Assembly (NCBI GenBank): GCA_050261515.1
Contig: JBLNDJ010000057.1
Coordinates: 26,624-90,623 of the forward strand
Length of the DNA: 64,000 bases
Source of the DNA: JBLNDJ01 sp050261515
GTDB lineage: Bacteria > Acidobacteriota > Terriglobia > Bryobacterales > Bryobacteraceae
Reading direction: 5' to 3'
Part shown: piece after piece, positions 33,121 to 41,134 of the stretch
Numbering within the stretch: the first letter of the stretch is position 1
Layout of the letters: every line of letters starts with the position of its first letter
The notes under the pieces: model-generated
What the model saw: only the letters and a program-made list of their open reading frames with translations
Told to the model about the DNA's origin: nothing
The model's database searches: none
Program-made: the position numbers and the translations under genes

Positions 33121-34138
33121 CCTCCGCCAGCGCCTCCGCGGCCCGCTCGCACGCCGCGCGGTCCACGTCGAGGTGCGTCACCAGCCGCATCGACGTTTCC
33201 GAAACCGGATTGATCAGCACCCCGCGCGCCTTCAGCCGTGCGCTCACCTCCGGCGCCGCCAGGCCCGTCGCGCCAATGTCGAAGATCACGATGTTCGTCT
33301 GCACTTCGTGCGCGACCTTGACGCCCGGAATACGCCCGAGCGCGTCGGCCAGAAACCGTGCGTTCTCGTGGTCCTCGCACAGCCGCGCGGGCATTTCCTC
33401 GAGCGCGATCAGGCCCGCCGCGGCCAGAACACCCACCTGCCGCATCCCGCCGCCGAGGCGCTTGCGATAGAGCCGCCCGCGCGCGATCGCATCCGCGCGC
33501 CCTACCAGCATCGACCCCGCCGGGGCGCCGAGGCCCTTCGACAGACAGAACATCACAGTATCCGCCTTCGCCGTGATCTCGCTGACCGGGCGGTGCAGGT
33601 ATGTCGCCGCATTGAAAACGCGCGCGCCGTCGAGGTGGACCTTCAGCCCGAGTTCGTGCGCGCCGTCGCAGATCGCGTCGAATACCTCAGGCGGATAAAC
33701 CGAGCCGCCGGCCAGGTTGTTCGTGTTCTCGAGCTCGACCAGCCCCGTGGGCGCCGAGTGCGGCCCAAGCGGGCGGTACTCCGCGAGCACCTGCGGCCAG
33801 CGCAGAATGCCGTTGGCCGCCGCGATGGGCCGCGCGACGCAGCCCGCGAACCAGGCCATCATCGACAGCTCGTAGTTGAATATGTGCGCGCGCGCTTCGC
33901 AGATCACCTCCTGCCCGTGCTCTGTGTGAAGCTTGATGCCGATCGTGTTCCCCATCGTTCCGGTGGGAACGAACAGTCCCGCCTCTTTGCCGAAGAGCTC
34001 GGCGGCCCGCTGTTCGAGGCGGTTGACCGTCGGGTCCTCGCCGTACACGTCGTCGCCGACTTCCGCCTCGGCCATGGCCCGGCGCATCGCGGGCGTGGGC
34101 CGCGTCACCGTGTCGCTGCGCAGATCGATGAATTCCAT
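33110..34138 (-). CDS. Low-specificity L-threonine aldolase
   Basis: A 342-residue PLP enzyme of the beta-eliminating lyase/threonine aldolase family that cleaves L-threonine or L-allo-threonine to glycine and acetaldehyde. The start MEFIDLRSDTVTRPTPAMRRAM is the family signature; VHLDGARVFNAA binds the cofactor and Lys in MFCLSKGLGAPAGS is the Schiff-base lysine. Its ATG directly follows the hemW stop on the same strand, so the two form an operon. Confidence 0.92.
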   Translation of the reverse strand: MEFIDLRSDTVTRPTPAMRRAMAEAEVGDDVYGEDPTVNRLEQRAAELFGKEAGLFVPTGTMGNTIGIKLHTEHGQEVICEARAHIFNYELSMMAWFAGCVARPIAAANGILRWPQVLAEYRPLGPHSAPTGLVELENTNNLAGGSVYPPEVFDAICDGAHELGLKVHLDGARVFNAATYLHRPVSEITAKADTVMFCLSKGLGAPAGSMLVGRADAIARGRLYRKRLGGGMRQVGVLAAAGLIALEEMPARLCEDHENARFLADALGRIPGVKVAHEVQTNIVIFDIGATGLAAPEVSARLKARGVLINPVSETSMRLVTHLDVDRAACERAAEALAEVTR

Positions 34139-35233
34139 TTAGGTCACGAACTCCCGGAAAACCTCATTGGACAACAAAACGCCGCGGTCTGTCAGGCGCA
34201 GCACGCCGCCAGCGGTTTCGAGCAGGCCCTCCGCCGCGAGCCGCGCGATGGGTTCTTCGAAACGGCGCCACTCGTCCGGGGCTGGACGCACACCGGCGCG
34301 CAGGCGCAGCCCGAGAAAGAACCGCTCCTGGGCGGGATGGGCGGGCTCGGTCGCTTCGCAGGCGGATTCGCCGCGCTCGATGCGTTCCACGTACTCCTGG
34401 GGCGTTTCCACGTTGCGCGGCCGCAGCGCGCCGTCGTAGGAATGCGCGCCGGCGCCGAAGCCGGCGTAGGGAGCGAGCGTCCAGTATTTGAGATTGTGCA
34501 GCGATTCGCTTCCGGGCCGCGCGAAGTTCGAGATTTCGTAACGGGGGATGCCCGCGGCCGCGAGGCGCTCCACCGCGATCTCGTAGAGCTCCGCGGCAAG
34601 GTCGCCGTCCGGAGCCTCCGCCGCCCCGTAGCGGGTCCCGCCGCGCAGGATTTCGGCGCCGAGGCGGCTGTCCTCGTCCACTTCGAGCATGTAGACGGAA
34701 ACGTGCGGCGCCTCCAGCCGCTCTACGTGGTCGAGCGATTCGCGCCAGCTCGCGGCGGTCTGCCCTGGCAGGCCGGCGATCAGATCGATATTGAAGTTGC
34801 GGATCCCGGCGGCGCGGAGCAGGGCGACATCCGCCGCCACGATTTCCGCCGTGTGCTTCCGGCCCGTGCGGCGGATCTCGTCGCGAACGAACGACTGCAC
34901 GCCGAGGCTCACGCGGCCGATGCCCGCTTCGCGCCATCCGCGCGCCAGCTCGGCGGTGATCGCCCCCGGAGTCGCCTCGATGGTGGCCTCGCGCCAGTCG
35001 CGCCCCGGGATAGCCGCCAGCAGTTCCGCGACCCGGCCGGATGGAATGCGGTTCGGCGACCCTCCCCCGAGGTATACGGTTTCAGGCGTCCAAGGCCAGC
35101 GAAACGCCGAAATTTCGGCATGCAACGCGCTCAAATAGCGCGTTTCGAGCTCGTGCGCGAACACTCCGGAACCGAAGTTGCAGAATGTGCACTTCTGCGC
35201 GCAGAACGGGAAAGATAGGTAAACACCCGCCAA
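34139..35233 (-). CDS. hemW: Radical SAM heme chaperone HemW
   Basis: A 364-residue radical SAM protein of the HemW (formerly HemN-like) family. The iron-sulfur motif is C11-x3-C15-x2-C18 (PFCAQKCTFCNF). GGGSPNRIP, SLGVQSF, NIDLIAGLPGQT and the C-terminal winged-helix HemN_C part are present. HemW binds heme and hands it to target proteins; it is not a coproporphyrinogen oxidase. The start is TTG, preceded by an A/T-rich region shared with the divergent bshC. Confidence 0.85.
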   Translation of the reverse strand: MAGVYLSFPFCAQKCTFCNFGSGVFAHELETRYLSALHAEISAFRWPWTPETVYLGGGSPNRIPSGRVAELLAAIPGRDWREATIEATPGAITAELARGWREAGIGRVSLGVQSFVRDEIRRTGRKHTAEIVAADVALLRAAGIRNFNIDLIAGLPGQTAASWRESLDHVERLEAPHVSVYMLEVDEDSRLGAEILRGGTRYGAAEAPDGDLAAELYEIAVERLAAAGIPRYEISNFARPGSESLHNLKYWTLAPYAGFGAGAHSYDGALRPRNVETPQEYVERIERGESACEATEPAHPAQERFFLGLRLRAGVRPAPDEWRRFEEPIARLAAEGLLETAGGVLRLTDRGVLLSNEVFREFVT

Positions 35234-35295
35234 ATTCTATTGTACGGTGTCACTTCCATGCGCTTCGGATCATCTGTTAATCTTGGACTCTTAAA

Positions 35296-36873
35296 ATGGA
35301 CTACGACTGCGTCCGCTACACCGCACTGCCGAATACATCCAAGCTCTTTGCGGACTATGTCTATCATTTCGATCGCGTGGCCCGGTTCTATGCGGGCGAT
35401 CCTTACAATCTCGAATCGTTCCGGAGGGCGGCTGCCGCGATCGATTTTCCAGAGGATCGCCGCTCCGCGCTGGCCGCCGCGCTTCGGGAACAGAACGCCC
35501 CCGGCGAGGCGCTGGATCGCATCGCGCAGCCCGGAACGGCCGCCGTCCTGACCGGCCAGCAGGTGGGGCTGTTTTCGGGCCCCTGCTACACGATTTACAA
35601 AGCCCTGACCGCGGCGCGCCTCGCGCGCAGGCTGACGGAAGCCGGGGTTCCTGCCGTGCCCGTTTTCTGGCTCGCCACGGAGGACCACGACTTCGCCGAG
35701 GTCAACCACGCCTGGGTCTTCAACGCCTCGAACGAGCCTGTGCGGCTGGCGGTCGAAGCCCCGAACGGCGAGCACCGTCCCGTGGGCGGCATCGCGATCG
35801 ATGCGCCGCCCATCGAGGCGCTCCGGCGCGCGCTGGAGGGTCTGCCGTTCGGCGAAGAAGTCACGGCGCTGGTCGAGGAAGCGTACACGCCCGGCGCGAC
35901 CATGGGGGCGGCGTTCGCGAAGCTGCTTGCGCGCCTGCTCGCCGGCGAGGGGATGCTGTTCTTCGATCCGATGCATCCCGCGTCGCGTCGCCTGGCCGCG
36001 CCCCTGCTGGCGGAAGCGGCTCGCAGGGGGCCCGAGCTGACGGCGCGCGTTCTCGAACGGAACCGCGAGCTGACGGAGGCCGGCTATCACGTCCAGGTGC
36101 ACGTAGAGCCGAAGACGTCGTTCGTGTTCCTGCTCGACGGCGCACGCCGGCTCACGCTGCGCCGTGACGGCAACGAATACGCCGCCAACGGCCGGCGCTT
36201 TCAGGCGGAGGAACTGGCGGCGCGCGCCGAAAACCTGTCGCCCAACGCGCTGCTCAGGCCCGTCGTGCAGGATTCGATGTTCCCCACCGCGGCCTACGTG
36301 GGCGGGCCGGCGGAACTCGCGTACCTTTCGCAGAGCCAGGTGCTCTACCAGACGCTGCTCGGCCGCATGCCGCTCGCCATGCCGCGCCAGAGCGCGACCC
36401 TGCTGGACGCGCGCGCGGGCAAGCTGTTCGAGCGCTACGATCTGTCGCTGGCGGATTTTTTCCACGGCTCCGGCGGCGTGCGCGAGAGGATCGCGGCCAG
36501 GCTGGTCCCGGCCGGGCTCGAGCGCGAGATCTCGGATGCGCGCACGGAAACCGGCAAGCTGCTCGACCGGCTCGAACGCGCCCTCGCCGAATTCGACCCG
36601 ACGCTCGAGGCCGCGTTTCAAAAGAGCCGCCGCAAGATCGACTACCAGCTCGCCAAGACCGGCCGGAAAGCCGCGCGGGAAGCTTTCCGCCGCGACGAGC
36701 GCGCCACAGCCGCTGCGGCGTACCTGAACGGCCTCGTCTTCCCGGAAAAGCATCTGCAGGAGCGGCTCTATTCGATCCTGCCGTTCCTTGCCCGCCACGG
36801 CCTGGACCTGATTGGAAAGCTCGGCGACCGCCTCACGCTCGACTGCCTGGACCACCGCGTGCTCGTGGTCTGA
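35296..36873 (+). CDS. bshC: Bacillithiol synthase BshC (putative cysteine-adding enzyme)
   Basis: A 525-residue protein of the BshC family, the last enzyme of bacillithiol synthesis, which joins cysteine to glucosaminyl-malate. Family signatures: VLTGQQVGLFSGPCYTIYKALTAARLA, VPVFWLATEDHDFAEVNH, MLFFDPMHP and FPTAAYVGGPAELAYLSQ; a coiled-coil segment occupies about 415-470. Known in Firmicutes, Deinococcus, Bacteroidetes and Acidobacteria. No clear ribosome site precedes the ATG. bshA and bshB are not in the window. Confidence 0.9.
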   Translation: MDYDCVRYTALPNTSKLFADYVYHFDRVARFYAGDPYNLESFRRAAAAIDFPEDRRSALAAALREQNAPGEALDRIAQPGTAAVLTGQQVGLFSGPCYTIYKALTAARLARRLTEAGVPAVPVFWLATEDHDFAEVNHAWVFNASNEPVRLAVEAPNGEHRPVGGIAIDAPPIEALRRALEGLPFGEEVTALVEEAYTPGATMGAAFAKLLARLLAGEGMLFFDPMHPASRRLAAPLLAEAARRGPELTARVLERNRELTEAGYHVQVHVEPKTSFVFLLDGARRLTLRRDGNEYAANGRRFQAEELAARAENLSPNALLRPVVQDSMFPTAAYVGGPAELAYLSQSQVLYQTLLGRMPLAMPRQSATLLDARAGKLFERYDLSLADFFHGSGGVRERIAARLVPAGLEREISDARTETGKLLDRLERALAEFDPTLEAAFQKSRRKIDYQLAKTGRKAAREAFRRDERATAAAAYLNGLVFPEKHLQERLYSILPFLARHGLDLIGKLGDRLTLDCLDHRVLVV

Positions 36874-36879
36874 CGTTGC

Positions 36880-36885
36880 TATACT
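36880..36885 (+). promoter_or_regulatory. -10 element for tRNA-Leu
   Basis: TATACT, 16 nt before the tRNA, overlapping the region just after the bshC stop. A -35 box is not obvious at 16-18 bp. The position suits a start about 10 nt before the tRNA 5' end. Confidence 0.45.
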
Positions 36886-36901
36886 GAAGTCTCTTCGCCC
36901 G

Positions 36902-36990
36902 GGCCGAGTGGCGAAATTGGCAGACGCAGCAGACTCAAAATCTGCCGGGGATCACTCCCCGTGTCGGTTCAAGTCCGACCTCGGCCACCA
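36902..36990 (+). tRNA. tRNA-Leu (anticodon CAA)
   Basis: An 89-nt class II tRNA. The acceptor stem GGCCGAG pairs with CTCGGCC, followed by discriminator A and an encoded CCA. The anticodon stem GCAGA/TCTGC encloses the loop CTCAAAA, so the anticodon is CAA (36936-36938), reading TTG. The long variable arm and the T-arm GTCGG-TTCAAGT-CCGAC are complete. Confidence 0.97.
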
Positions 36991-37023
36991 CCCCTCGTGA
37001 ACCACCGCGCCATCGCCAATAAT

Positions 37024-38397
37024 ATGGGGATGCTCTCCCGAAGGACCTTTCTCGCCTCGGCGGCTGCTGCCGCGTCATCTCCGGCGCAAACCTTCACCAG
37101 CAATCGTCCGGATCCGCAGCGGCGCGCGTTCCGGAGCGACGCGGTCGAGGCGGCCATCGTCTCGGTAAAGCGCCGCATCGCCGATCCGGAGCTGGCGTGG
37201 ATGTTCGAGAACTGCTTCCCCAACACGCTCGACACCACGGTCCGCTACCGCGAGCCCGGCGGCCAGCCGGATACGTTCGTCATCACGGGCGATATCCCCG
37301 CCATGTGGCTGCGCGATTCGAGCGCCCAGGTGTGGCCTTACCTGCCGCTTGCGAAAGACGATCCACGCCTGAAGCGGCTTCTGGCCGGCGTGGTGCGGCG
37401 GCAGACGAAGTGCATCCTGATCGACCCCTACGCGAACGCGTTCAACGACGGCCCGGCGGACAGTCCCTGGTCCAAAGACCTGACCGCCATGAAGCCCGAA
37501 TTGCACGAGCGCAAGTGGGAGATCGACTCGCTGTGTTTTCCGATCCGGCTGGCTCACGGCTACTGGCAGGCCACGGGAGACGCATCCTGCTTCGACCGGG
37601 ACTGGCGCAGGGCCGCTGCGCTCATCCTCCGGACGTTTCGGGAACAACAGCGCCTGAAAGATCGGGGCCCGTACAAGTTTCAACGGATTTCCGCCGTGGC
37701 TTCGGATTCACTCCCGAACGGCGGCTACGGCAATCCCGGGCGCCCGTGCGGTCTCATCCATTCCGGGTTCCGGCCGTCGGACGACGCCTGCATCTTTCCC
37801 TACCTGGTGCCGTCCAATCTGTTCGCGCAGCATTCCCTGGAGCAGCTCGGCGAGATCCACGCCACGGTTCTCGGCGATCAGGCAACGGCGCGCGAGTGCG
37901 CCGCGTTCGCCCAGGAACTGCGCGAAGCCATCGCCAGGCACTGTCTCGCCGATCACCCCGTCTATGGCCGGATCTATGCCTATGAGGTGGACGGTTACGG
38001 CGGGCGCGTGCTGATGGACGACGCCAACGCGCCAAGCCTCATGTCGCTTTCTTATATCGGGTGCGTGCAACCCGGCGACCCCGTCTACCGGAATACGCGC
38101 CGGTTCGCCCTCAGCGAGGACGACATGTACTTCTACAATGGCAAGGCCGCCAGAGGGCTGGGCGGGCCGCACAGCGGTCTCGATATGATCTGGCCGTTGG
38201 GTCTCATCCTCCAGGCAATCACCAGCGACGACGATCGGGAAATCAATGCCTGCCTGGCCATGCTGAAGGCGACCCACGCCGGGACGGGCTTCATGCACGA
38301 ATCCTTTCACAAGGACGATCCGGCGCAATACACGCGAAAGTGGTTCGCGTGGGCCAACACGATGTTCGGCGAACTGATCCTGAAGCTGTACCCTTAG
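37024..38397 (+). CDS. GH125 exo-alpha-1,6-mannosidase-like protein
   Basis: A 457-residue protein with a Tat-type signal (SRRTFLASAAAAASS). The (alpha/alpha)6 GH125 family signature is clear: DIPAMWLRDSSAQVWPYL near 84-101, YANAFND, KWEIDSLCFPIRLAHGYW, GLIHSGFRPSDDACIFPYLVPSN and KAARGLGGPHSGLDMIWPLGLI. GH125 enzymes remove non-reducing alpha-1,6-mannose. ATG 37024 or 37030 are both possible; no ribosome site is seen for either. The 3' end meets a convergent hydrolase gene with a 4-bp overlap. Confidence 0.88.
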   Translation: MGMLSRRTFLASAAAAASSPAQTFTSNRPDPQRRAFRSDAVEAAIVSVKRRIADPELAWMFENCFPNTLDTTVRYREPGGQPDTFVITGDIPAMWLRDSSAQVWPYLPLAKDDPRLKRLLAGVVRRQTKCILIDPYANAFNDGPADSPWSKDLTAMKPELHERKWEIDSLCFPIRLAHGYWQATGDASCFDRDWRRAAALILRTFREQQRLKDRGPYKFQRISAVASDSLPNGGYGNPGRPCGLIHSGFRPSDDACIFPYLVPSNLFAQHSLEQLGEIHATVLGDQATARECAAFAQELREAIARHCLADHPVYGRIYAYEVDGYGGRVLMDDANAPSLMSLSYIGCVQPGDPVYRNTRRFALSEDDMYFYNGKAARGLGGPHSGLDMIWPLGLILQAITSDDDREINACLAMLKATHAGTGFMHESFHKDDPAQYTRKWFAWANTMFGELILKLYP

Positions 38398-39683
38398 TGG
38401 GCAAGCGGCGCGTAGGTGTCCGACCGCCGCTCCTTGATATAGAGGCTACGTCCTTCGCCCAGGCCGGGGCCGATGGAGAGCCAGGGCGTGCGGAATTCCT
38501 TATTGAGATCGATCTCCCGCACGGCCAGGCTGAAATCGCCCGAAACTTCGGCCAGCACTTCGCCCGCGGGATCGACGATGCGGCTCGCGCTCGCCGGTAC
38601 AAGGCCCGAGGCCACCAGGTACACCCCGTTCTCCATGGCACGGGCTTTGGTTACTGCGTCCCAATGTGCTTCCACATCGCCCGCCAGCGGCTGGAGCAGC
38701 AACTCGGCGCCCTTCATGCGCAGGATGCGTGCGGTCTCGGGGAACCAGTTGTCCCAGCAGATCAGCAGGCCGACGCGGCCGAAATCCGTATCCACCACCT
38801 TGTATTCGCCGCCCGGCGTGTAGCCCATCTCCGCCTCGGCCAGCGGCAGGTGGATTTTGCGGTACTTCGCGGCCAGCCTGCCCTCGCGATCGAAGAAAAA
38901 CGCCGTGTTGTAAACCGCGCCTTCCGAAAATTCTTCGAACGTAGTGAGCACGTACATGCGGTATTGCCGCGCCTTTTCGGCGAGCAGCTTCAGCGTGGGG
39001 GCGGCAACGGCCTTCGCGCGCTCGGGCGCGGGCAGGTTCACGCCTCGCCCTACGACGTTTTCCGACAGACACACCACGTCGGCCTTCTCGCGGCCCGCGC
39101 GGTCGAGCATCTCGCCCATGAGCTTCAGGTTCGCCTCGATCGAGGACGGAACGCCCGGCGTGATGTGAGTGGCAGCCACACGGACCAGGCGCGGCTTCGG
39201 AGGAGCCGTCTCGACCAGCGAGACGTCCTTCCAGACGACGGACCCGCCGGCCGTCCAGCGCAAAACCAGCTCGATCTTCACGGCCCGTGCGCCATCCGGA
39301 GACCGCAGCGTTCGGAACGTGCGGCGCCACGCGCCTTCGGCGGCGACGTTATCCGCGTAGTCGCGCTGCAAGGCGTCCTCGGTGCAGTCGTTCGCGCACC
39401 AGCTCAGCATGGCGGCAACGCTGACGTTCTCGTCTTCCACGCGCTCGGCCTGGTGCAGCGCATCGAAGCGGTAATACGCCCCGGGCCTGATCCCCTTGAC
39501 CACCGTGTGCCACATGCCGTATTGCGGAAACGCCGACGCGTGGATCGCGAGCCGCCCGCCGCTTTCGACGGTCTGGCGCGGCGCGAGTTCCGGCCGCGGG
39601 GACCACGCGCGCCAGGCCGAAGCCGAGTCCGGAACCAGGTTCGCGCCGAGCGCAAAAACCAGGGGAAGAATCGCACGAGTCAT
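38394..39683 (-). CDS. Exported nitrilase-superfamily hydrolase
   Basis: A 429-residue protein with a signal peptide (about 1-23, ending SASA). An N-terminal beta domain (about 24-160) precedes a carbon-nitrogen hydrolase domain with the Glu-Lys-Cys triad: Glu in TTFEEFSEGAVYNTAFFF, Lys in KYRKIHLPLAE and Cys in GLLICWDNWFPE. Extracytoplasmic members are unusual, and the substrate (amide or nitrile) is unknown. The ATG at 39683 fits the signal peptide and has GGAAG 5 nt upstream; the longer frame to 39803 adds an implausible charged N-terminus. Confidence 0.8.
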   Translation of the reverse strand: MTRAILPLVFALGANLVPDSASAWRAWSPRPELAPRQTVESGGRLAIHASAFPQYGMWHTVVKGIRPGAYYRFDALHQAERVEDENVSVAAMLSWCANDCTEDALQRDYADNVAAEGAWRRTFRTLRSPDGARAVKIELVLRWTAGGSVVWKDVSLVETAPPKPRLVRVAATHITPGVPSSIEANLKLMGEMLDRAGREKADVVCLSENVVGRGVNLPAPERAKAVAAPTLKLLAEKARQYRMYVLTTFEEFSEGAVYNTAFFFDREGRLAAKYRKIHLPLAEAEMGYTPGGEYKVVDTDFGRVGLLICWDNWFPETARILRMKGAELLLQPLAGDVEAHWDAVTKARAMENGVYLVASGLVPASASRIVDPAGEVLAEVSGDFSLAVREIDLNKEFRTPWLSIGPGLGEGRSLYIKERRSDTYAPLAH

Positions 39684-39791
39684 AGGAGCTTCCATCCTCG
39701 CACACGCTGTGAGATCCGAGTGACGGCGATCTCGTCGGGTAATCTCCCGGGGAAGGGTGGTTGGTAATCGGAACGGCCGTTTTTCGGCCCT

Positions 39792-39823
39792 GCCGAACGG
39801 CATCTGCCGTCGGCAAGTGCCGA
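39792..39823. promoter_or_regulatory. Array of alternating TGCCG/CGGCA half-sites
   Basis: Five half-sites alternate in orientation: TGCCG at 39792, CGGCA at 39799, TGCCG at 39806, CGGCA at 39812 and TGCCG at 39819. Spacings are 7, 7, 6 and 7 nt, so every neighbouring pair is a palindrome. It lies in the 236-bp divergent gap between the nitrilase-like gene and the RND efflux operon, about 95 bp before the latter. This looks like an operator for a dimeric repressor, although no TetR/MarR gene is adjacent. Confidence 0.6.
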
Positions 39824-39919
39824 TTCGTCAGGGCGGCAGCCTGTGGTACACTCATAAATTACTGATTTCAAATAGCAATACGTATGGGGGCTCAATTGCC
39901 TTCGTCCGCGCGAGGACAC

Positions 39920-41134
39920 ATGTCGTCTATCCAATGGCTTAAGTACTCGATCATCGGCGGCTTGGTGGTCGCAATCCTGTCGCTATCGGGGTGCAGAAAA
40001 AAGGTTGAGGCTGCTCCCGCGGGGCTGGCCCAGGTCGGGGTCATCACGGTCCGGCCTGAAAGGATCGTCCTAACCACGCAGTTGCCCGGACGCACGGCCG
40101 CCTACCTGGTCGCCGAAATACGGCCGCAGGTGAACGGGCTCATTCAGAGCCGGAAGTTCCAGGAGGGCGCGTTCGTCAAGGCGGGCGAACTGCTGTATCA
40201 GATCGATCCGGCGCCTTACGAAGCCGCGTACAACCAGGCGAAAGCCGCGCTGGCGACTGCGGAGGCGGAGCTCGTGACGGCCGAGGCGAACCTGCCGGCC
40301 ATCCGGTCCCGCGCCGAGCGCTTCAAGGAGCTGGTCGCAATCCACGCCGTCGGCCAGCAGGATTTCGACGACGCCAGCGCCGCGCTGCGCCAGGCCGAAG
40401 CCAACGTCGCGGCGCGCAAGACCGCCGTCGAGGTGAACCGGGCCGCGGTCGAAAGCGCGCGCATCAATGTCGGCTACACGCCCATCAAAGCGCCCATTTC
40501 GGGCCGCATCGGCAAATCGAACATCACGGTGGGAGCGCTGGCAACGGCCTATCAGCAACAGCCGCTCGCCGTCGTGCAGCAACTCGACCCGATCTACGTC
40601 GATGTCGTGCAGGCCAACGCCGACCTGCTGCGGTTACGGCGGCACCTCGAAAGCGGGCGGTTGAAGCCCAACGGATCGCTCCAGAACAAAGTGCGACTGA
40701 TTCTCGAGGACGGCACGCCGTACCCGATCGAGGGCACGCTGCAATTCCGCGATGTTACGGTCGATCCGTCGACGGGCTCGGTCACCCTGCGCATGGTGTT
40801 CCGGAACCCGAAGGAAGTGCTGCTGCCCGGCATGTTCGTGCAGGCGGTGGTCGAGGAGGGCGTGCGCGAGCAGGCGATCCTGGTCCCGCAGCAGAGTGTC
40901 ACCCGCAACCCGAAGGGCAACCCGGTCGCGCTCGTGGTGAGCAAGCAAGGCACGGTCGAGCAACGGATGCTCGAGCTAGACCGCGCGATCGGCAATAAAT
41001 GGCTCGTGACGAAGGGGCTCGCCGAAGGCGACCAGTTGATTGTCGAAGGGGCGGAGAAGGTCCGGCCGGGCGCCAAGGTGCGCGCGACGCCCTACACGGC
41101 CGAGCCCGCCAACGGGGGAAACCATGCTGTCTAG
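39920..41134 (+). CDS. RND efflux periplasmic adaptor (AcrA/MexA-like)
   Basis: A 404-residue membrane fusion lipoprotein. The signal ends in the lipobox LSGC (Cys near residue 26). A lipoyl half-domain (GRTAAYLVAEIRPQVNGLIQSRKFQEGAFVKAGELLYQIDP), a helical hairpin (QAKAALATAEAELVTAEA to VESARINVGYTPIKAPISGRIG) and a beta-barrel with AVVEEGVREQAILVPQQSVTRNPKGN follow. It links the inner-membrane pump to the outer-membrane channel. ATG 39920 is preferred (GAGGA a few nt upstream) over ATG 39884. It overlaps the pump gene by 11 bp. Confidence 0.92.
   Translation: MSSIQWLKYSIIGGLVVAILSLSGCRKKVEAAPAGLAQVGVITVRPERIVLTTQLPGRTAAYLVAEIRPQVNGLIQSRKFQEGAFVKAGELLYQIDPAPYEAAYNQAKAALATAEAELVTAEANLPAIRSRAERFKELVAIHAVGQQDFDDASAALRQAEANVAARKTAVEVNRAAVESARINVGYTPIKAPISGRIGKSNITVGALATAYQQQPLAVVQQLDPIYVDVVQANADLLRLRRHLESGRLKPNGSLQNKVRLILEDGTPYPIEGTLQFRDVTVDPSTGSVTLRMVFRNPKEVLLPGMFVQAVVEEGVREQAILVPQQSVTRNPKGNPVALVVSKQGTVEQRMLELDRAIGNKWLVTKGLAEGDQLIVEGAEKVRPGAKVRATPYTAEPANGGNHAV

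Noticed and set aside
32705..35218. 837-residue open frame on + across the GH5, aldolase and hemW genes
   Set aside because: Composition is that of an antisense translation of the aldolase and HemW; it also crosses a convergent junction.
36902..37023. tRNA-Leu as an attachment site of an integrated element
   Set aside because: No integrase gene and no repeat of the tRNA 3' end can be seen downstream; the following gene looks chromosomal.
39825..39919. Sigma54 or sigma70 promoter for the RND operon
   Set aside because: TACACT at 39847 could be a -10, but no -35 at 16-18 bp and no GG-N10-GC (-24/-12) pair is convincing, so it was not listed as a feature.
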